Position numbers and translations under genes: made by a program
Assembly (NCBI GenBank): GCA_034422455.1
Contig: DAOUJQ010000018.1
Span: forward strand, 12,055 to 76,054
Direction of reading: 5' to 3'
DNA from: UBA1127 sp034422455
Lineage (GTDB): Bacteria; Chloroflexota; Dehalococcoidia; Lucifugimonadales; UBA1127
DNA length: 64,000 nucleotides
Part shown: in pieces, positions 59,753 through 64,000 of the stretch
Position numbering within the stretch: position 1 is the stretch's first letter
Layout: each line of letters begins with the position of its first letter
Notes under the pieces: model-generated
Told to the model about the DNA's origin: nothing
The model's input: the letters and a program-made list of their open reading frames with translations, nothing else
Database searches by the model: none

Positions 59753-59958
59753 GCCCAAGCGTACGGATCCTGCGGGCTGCCGGTCGTGGGCCGGGACGCC
59801 ATCCAGGCTTCGATGTCCGACAATCGCCAACGGACGGCACTGGGGCCCACCCGTATGGGTCGGGGAAAGGTGCCGTCTTTCATGAGCCGATAGATGGTCG
59901 ATCGTGCCAGGCCCGTGATCGCTTCCACTTCCCGTCGTCTGAGCAGCCGCTCTACCAT
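59749..59958 (-). CDS. AlpA-family transcriptional regulator / excisionase-like HTH protein
   Basis: This 69-residue protein has the AlpA helix-turn-helix ERLLRRREVEAITGLARSTI followed by YRLMKDGTFPRPIRVGPSAV and a RWRLSDIEAWMASRP tail. AlpA-type proteins regulate P4-like integrases and can help excision. AAGGAGG precedes the ATG by about 6 bp. It overlaps the 3' end of the integrase, on the other strand. Confidence 0.9.
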   Translation of the reverse strand: MVERLLRRREVEAITGLARSTIYRLMKDGTFPRPIRVGPSAVRWRLSDIEAWMASRPTTGSPQDPYAWA

Positions 59959-60106
59959 TACGGCCTCCTTCTTGCGGACCCGTGAAATGAGTCCTTGAGA
60001 AGAAGGTAGTTGGGCGGGAGAGCGGAGAGTGGGTAATTAACTCAGAGAGTGGAAAACGCTCTGTGCAAGCCTACAGGGAGGGCCTGCTGCGCCATCCACT
60101 GGCGCG

Positions 60107-61132
60107 TCATGGGGGGTGAGGCAGAACACGGAAGGGACTGACGTTGGTCGGCCCAAGCGTGGCCTGGCAGGGAGGAGCCGGAGCGTGTGGGAGACGAGGG
60201 CCTGAGGGGGAACGATAGAGTCCCATGCGAATGGCGATGGCCTCCGAATACTGCCGCATTGTCGGCAGAAAGGACTTCCTCCAGGGACAACGGTTCCAGA
60301 TTTTCACGACCGCGTCTTCCGACACGTACTTGCCTCGCAAATTGGTCAACGCCTCCGCCACGATGCGGCAGCCCGAGGCGTCTTTTCCTCGGGGTTTCAT
60401 GCCAAGCTTGTCTAGGAGTTCGATGGTGAACTGCAGGTGCATCTCATAGGCCACCTGGGCCGGGTTGGCGGGACGATGGCTCTGAATGGGCTGGAGGTCG
60501 GGACGCGTGCGGCGACCGTCGGCCACCTCCCGCCACCACCGGGCCAGTTGCGTGGGGATGGCGAGGCCCAGCTTCGTCCATTCCACAACCATGTCCCGGA
60601 GGGCGTCGAAGTAGACGCGGATCTTTCTGGACTTCCTGATGTACTCACGCCACCGGGCACGGCGGCGGATCTGATACGTGAACAGCCCGTGGCCCGCCAG
60701 GATGCTGGACATGAAGGCGGCCTCCCATTGGGTGTTCAATGGGTCCGGCGGGCGCACGCCATCCAGCAGGGCCGTGGCGAGCCGGAGGGCCTCGCGTCCT
60801 GAGGGGGGGCGCATGCGGTCCTCCTTGTCGGAGTTCTCCTTCCGGAGGGCGGCGCGCTCATAGAGGCGGAAGAGGAGCTGCTTTTCAGCGAAGTCCCGCA
60901 GCCACTTTTGGGTATGGATCCGCAGGTAGTCCGAAATCGCCGCTTCCTCAGCCTTCCGGTCCCACTTCGCCACGGCATGGCCAATACGCCGCTTTGCTTC
61001 CTGCTCGGTGAGCTCGCCGGTATAGGGGTCCCAGGGTTCGCGCACGACTTCCTGAAGGATGCGCAAGATCTCGTCGATCAACCATCGGAGATTGGGGTCG
61101 AGCTCGGCGATGCCCTCGGGAAGCGATTTCAT
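60107..61132 (-). CDS. Hypothetical protein, 341 aa, of the tRNA-Ala element
   Basis: I do not recognise this protein. It is rich in Arg, Trp and Leu. The N-terminus is LPEGIAELDPNLRWLIDEIL, and a helical middle segment with RRARWREYIRKSRKIRVYFD lies near residues 160-180; the C-terminal tail is Pro-rich. A basic, helical protein of this type in an integrase-linked region may bind nucleic acid, but that is only inference. GGAGGAC before the ATG supports the start. It and the AlpA-like gene run in the same direction with about 150 bp between them. Confidence 0.65.
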   Translation of the reverse strand: MKSLPEGIAELDPNLRWLIDEILRILQEVVREPWDPYTGELTEQEAKRRIGHAVAKWDRKAEEAAISDYLRIHTQKWLRDFAEKQLLFRLYERAALRKENSDKEDRMRPPSGREALRLATALLDGVRPPDPLNTQWEAAFMSSILAGHGLFTYQIRRRARWREYIRKSRKIRVYFDALRDMVVEWTKLGLAIPTQLARWWREVADGRRTRPDLQPIQSHRPANPAQVAYEMHLQFTIELLDKLGMKPRGKDASGCRIVAEALTNLRGKYVSEDAVVKIWNRCPWRKSFLPTMRQYSEAIAIRMGLYRSPSGPRLPHAPAPPCQATLGPTNVSPFRVLPHPP

Positions 61133-61708
61133 CCGCCAGTCCTCCTACGTTCAGGGGGCCTAGCATTAGGGTATGCACAGCCCTATGCCGGTTGCAAGAG
61201 GCACTCGTGCCTCGGAGTGCCTTGTGACGGGCGAAACCGATTCGACGCGTCGCGCGCGATGGGCATGGGTCCCGACGGAGCGTTGTGCGGATCCCCCATC
61301 GGGTCTCGTATCAGGACGTGAGTCTCGCGGCCGCTAACGGACGAGGGCCCCCGACAACTCCTCGCCGTCGTCTTGGCGTCCAGCGGTCGGCGCCTGGCGA
61401 GGCGGGCAGCAGCAGCAGCAGTCGTGTCGTTCAAACCCCCCTATATTATATAGACAGGGGATCGTCACCTTAGGTCGAAAAATCGCCTCCAGCATGGCCC
61501 GCTGCTGCACAGCACCCGGTCGTCCATGAGCGACGCAATCACCTACCAGCGCACGTAACGCCGCCAGGCGCACCTGCGAGGCCGGACCCGCCAGGGGGAG
61601 CGGCGTCGCCTTGCTGCCTATCCGGGTCCACCGCCAAGCCCATCCCTTGAAAAAAGCACGTTAGTTCTATATCATGCCATCTCCCAAGGCTGTCTGCCAG
61701 GAGACGTC
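61133..61708. other. Gene-free stretch with a tRNA-T-arm-like motif and AT hairpin
   Basis: No credible gene was seen. At 61428-61448 the text GTTCAAACCCCCCTATAT resembles the tRNA-Ala 3' part GTTCGAATCCCCCTATCT (13 of 17 bases from TTC onward, judged by eye), followed by a small palindrome CTATAT-T-ATATAG. This could be a degenerate att site of the tRNA-Ala element but is too imperfect to claim. Confidence 0.35.
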
Positions 61709-62000
61709 GTGACCGTTGCGTGCGTGCTGATCACCCACCTGCGGGCGAAGGTGGAGCTGCTGCTGCGGCCCGACCTAGAGGGCACGCCCGCCGTCATCGT
61801 CGACCGCTCCCAGGGCCGGCCCATTGTGGTCGACCGCCTGCCGGCCGCCGTCCCTATCGGCGTCGCGCTGGAGGAGGCGCTCTCGCTGCACGCCGGCACC
61901 GTCGTCCTGGAGGCGGACGAACCCGCCTACCGGGCCGCCTTCCAGCGCGTCCTCACGACCCTGCAGGGCGTCAGCGACCGGGTAGAGCGGCTGTCCGTCA
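61709..62000 (+). pseudogene. Truncated Y-family DNA polymerase-like (ImuB/DinB N-terminus)
   Basis: From a GTG at 61709 with GGAG 5-6 bp upstream, the first ~95 residues read VACVLITHLRAKVELLLRPD, GTPAVIVDRSQGRPIVVDRL and VVLEADEPAYRAAFQRVLTT. This matches the N-terminal catalytic region of ImuB-like/Y-family polymerases, which normally exceed 350 residues. After LQGVSDRVERLSV the similarity ends and the frame runs on through unrelated sequence antisense to the surface-protein gene. The protein is broken by a junction near 61990-62040, with the surface-protein stop at 62045. The conserved second catalytic region is missing, so it is probably non-functional. Confidence 0.65.
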
Positions 62001-62044
62001 GTGATTGCCCCACGTCCAGCGGAGCAAGTGGAGTGAGCGCCAAG

Positions 62045-64000
62045 CTAGGTGTGAGGTGTGTCCTGGCGGCGGCGGATTCTGTCCCAAATCCGGCGTATGC
62101 GGCGTCGAAGGCGCCTGATGACCAGAATGAGCAGCGCCGCGATCGATGCCGCCACGACTGCCAACCACCATAGCGATTTGAGTCCCGCTTCCCACTCTCG
62201 CGCCGGCGGCGGCGCAGCGGGTGTCGCCGTGGGAACCGAAGTGGGTGTTCCAGCAATTGCCGGGGTAGGCGCCGGCGCTGGCTCCGCCGTGGCTGTCGGA
62301 GTTGAGGACGGCGCCGGAGTGGACGTGGGGGTCGGCGTTGGCGTGGGTGTGGCCGTAGCAGTGGGAACGGGGGACGGCGCCGGAGTGGACGTGGGGGTTG
62401 GCGTTGGTGTGAGTGTGGCCGTAGCAGTGGGAACGGGGGACGGCGTAGGCAGAGACGTGGCAGTTAGCGTAGTCGCAGGCGTAGACACGGGCGTTGGTGA
62501 CGGTGGTGGGTCATCATCTAGGCCGGGCGCCAGCGGCATACCCTGCGCGGCGCTCCAGCCGCTGCCGGGGTCGATGCCATTCAGCGCCGCGACCTCCACG
62601 TCGTATCTCCCTCCGTTGGTGAGACCGGCAATAATGTGGTTTGTAGCCGTATCGGTATGCACGCCGGCACTTTCGTTCCACGAGCCGGCTGACGTATTGG
62701 TGGAGGGCACTGCGGACGTGCGCCAACGCACCAAACACGCGGTGATTACCGCTCCGGCCCCGCCTTTGTATTCAGGCTCCACCCAGGTCACCCTCAATTG
62801 CCCACTGCCGCTGCCGGCATTCAGGTTCGTCGGCTTGTCCGGCACGGTCCAAGTCGTTGTCCGCTTCGAGGCGGTTGAACCGCCGACGTTCAGACTGCTG
62901 TCATATGCGTGTGCCCGCACGTCATAGGCCGTGCCTGGGCGGAGCCCGGTAAGAACCGTGCGAGTGGCGGTTGTCAGGGAGGCGACCGAACTCACGCCGG
63001 GAGGGTAGGAGTTGCCCACCACGGGCGTGGGGAAGCTGTTGGTCGACGCCGGTTTCACCTGGAGGGCTATGCTCTGGCTGGCCGGGAGCGCGTTGTATGT
63101 GACGATGAGTGTGGGCAACCCCTGGTGCGCACCGGGGACCACCTTCAGATTGACCGGCGGGGCGATGGTTGGGGGTATCGGCGGCGGAGGTGGAGGTGGC
63201 TGCGTGTCGTTATCGTCCACTCTCACCGTGACCGAGGAGACCGGCACGCCGGAGTACTTGACGTCAGAGCTGGTAACGCCGTGTCTGATGGTGACCAACT
63301 CGTCAGCGGCGTCGGCATCCTCGACCCCGGAAACGGTGAAGCGCTGAGGCGTGTCCCAGTCGTCGGGGGTGAAGGTGCGCGACCCCGGAGCGACTGTCGC
63401 TGCCCCCGTGTCCTGGCTGGCCGCTTCCACCGTCACGCTGGCCGTGGGCTTGCTAGCCAGGACGACGGTGTAGACCCCTGAACCGCCCTCCGCGACACTC
63501 ACGGTCGTGGGGCTGACGGTGACTCGCGCGGTGTCGTTGTCGACGATGGTCACCGTGGCCGTGTCCTCTCCGTCGCCCGCCTTGGTCCAGCCCGAGACGG
63601 TGGTCGCGATGGTGACGCTGAAGGTCTCGTTGTCCTCATCCAGCCTGTCGTCCTCGATGGGAATAGTGATGCCCAGCGTGCTGCTGCCCCCGGCCACCGT
63701 CACCGGTGTGGTGACCGTCCCGACGTCCGCGGCCACGGCGTTCCCCGTCCCCATCGTCGAGTACTGGGGCGTCACGCTGAACGTCACACCTCCCGTCGGC
63801 GCGTTCTCGCTCAGGGTGACCGTCAGGGTGGCGTCGCCCCCCTCCGCGGCGCTGGCCGCAGCGGTGATGGAAAATGTCTTTGCCTCCGGCACGTCGTCGT
63901 CGGTGATGGCGACGGACGTGGTGCTGGTGGTGCCGGCGGAGACGCCGGTGGGGAAGGTGCCGAAGCCGAGGGAGACCGACTCGTTGTCGTCGTCGATAGT
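62045..64000 (-). CDS. Large surface protein with Calx-beta and fibronectin type III domains (5' partial)
   Basis: The frame is open to the window end, so the N-terminus lies beyond it; about 651 residues are visible. Several Calx-beta units (SITAAASAAEGGDATLTVTL, VTVSPTTVSVAEGGSGVYTV) with the DDD-type calcium motif are followed by two FN3 domains (IPPTIAPPVNLKVVPGAHQG and VPDKPTNLNAGSGSGQLRV). A Thr/Pro-rich repeat linker (TPTPTPTSTPAPSPVPTATA) follows, then a C-terminal membrane helix with a basic tail RRLRRRIRRIWDRIRRR. This is a typical cell-wall/membrane-anchored adhesion or sensor protein. The linker has short tandem repeats that are prone to length change. The stop lies at 62045, at a junction with a truncated gene. 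Confidence 0.8.
   Translation of the reverse strand, partial: TIDDDNESVSLGFGTFPTGVSAGTTSTTSVAITDDDVPEAKTFSITAAASAAEGGDATLTVTLSENAPTGGVTFSVTPQYSTMGTGNAVAADVGTVTTPVTVAGGSSTLGITIPIEDDRLDEDNETFSVTIATTVSGWTKAGDGEDTATVTIVDNDTARVTVSPTTVSVAEGGSGVYTVVLASKPTASVTVEAASQDTGAATVAPGSRTFTPDDWDTPQRFTVSGVEDADAADELVTIRHGVTSSDVKYSGVPVSSVTVRVDDNDTQPPPPPPPIPPTIAPPVNLKVVPGAHQGLPTLIVTYNALPASQSIALQVKPASTNSFPTPVVGNSYPPGVSSVASLTTATRTVLTGLRPGTAYDVRAHAYDSSLNVGGSTASKRTTTWTVPDKPTNLNAGSGSGQLRVTWVEPEYKGGAGAVITACLVRWRTSAVPSTNTSAGSWNESAGVHTDTATNHIIAGLTNGGRYDVEVAALNGIDPGSGWSAAQGMPLAPGLDDDPPPSPTPVSTPATTLTATSLPTPSPVPTATATLTPTPTPTSTPAPSPVPTATATPTPTPTPTSTPAPSSTPTATAEPAPAPTPAIAGTPTSVPTATPAAPPPAREWEAGLKSLWWLAVVAASIAALLILVIRRLRRRIRRIWDRIRRRQDTPHT

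Overview
This window is a contiguous piece of a high-GC bacterial chromosome. Gene content suggests Chloroflexota, most likely a Dehalococcoidia/SAR202-like lineage. The hints are several amidohydrolase-2 enzymes, RidA arrays, 4,5-dihydroxyphthalate-decarboxylase-like binding proteins, and dispersed repeats with the core CCTTCGACAGGCTCAGGG in intergenic gaps. That placement is inference; no rRNA is present to confirm it. Three tRNA genes are visible: Phe-GAA, Ser-UGA and Ala-CGC.

Layout. 1-5.2 kb: the 3' part of a periplasmic-binding-like protein, an orphan protein, a flavin/PLP-oxidase-fold protein, an NHL propeller, a triple ~155-bp palindromic repeat, and a low-GC secreted-protein gene bracketed by a 26-bp direct repeat that includes the 3' end of tRNA-Phe. 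5.3-13 kb: endonuclease V, prfB with its programmed frameshift, a P-loop kinase, and an oligopeptide ABC transporter (binding protein and two permeases) split by a repeat array and an esterase. 13-21.4 kb: an IS3-family remnant, a fibronectin-III surface protein, an SDR, a HbpS/GlcG-like protein, two genes made of two and four RidA domains, and an orphan. 21.5-29 kb: an amidohydrolase, the recA - protein disulfide oxidoreductase - metallopeptidase run, bioY, and two tandem MetE-like genes. 29-39 kb: a DUF4325 STAS-like gene beside a threonine aldolase/HATPase fusion, an amidohydrolase, alaS, ruvX, gatC, gatA and a NYN-domain gene. 39-50.6 kb: transporters, an arsenate-reductase-like phosphatase, an acetyltransferase, a DUF4349 lipoprotein, sucCD, a DUF35/thiolase-like pair, a two-subunit CoA-transferase and an amidohydrolase. 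50.7-58.2 kb: gamma-glutamyltransferase, a VOC protein, a phosphatase / ADP-ribosylglycohydrolase / phosphatase cluster, serS with tRNA-Ser, and an amidase. 58.3-64 kb: tRNA-Ala followed by a P4-type integrase, an AlpA-like regulator, an orphan, a truncated ImuB-like gene, and the C-terminal half of a large Calx-beta/FN3 surface protein.

The most notable observation is in the gene directly downstream of recA. It is a two-domain protein disulfide oxidoreductase whose second CxxC motif reads UGA-Pro-His-Cys in frame. A good bacterial SECIS-like hairpin begins 14 nt after the UGA (apical loop 21 nt after it). This is a candidate selenoprotein that a standard gene caller would split into two genes.

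Other points of interest are the possible tRNA-Phe mini-island, the threonine aldolase/ATPase fusion, the RidA arrays lacking the usual catalytic Arg, the doubled phosphatases around an ADP-ribosylglycohydrolase, and the tRNA-Ala integrative element. No complete phage, CRISPR array or recognised defence locus was seen.
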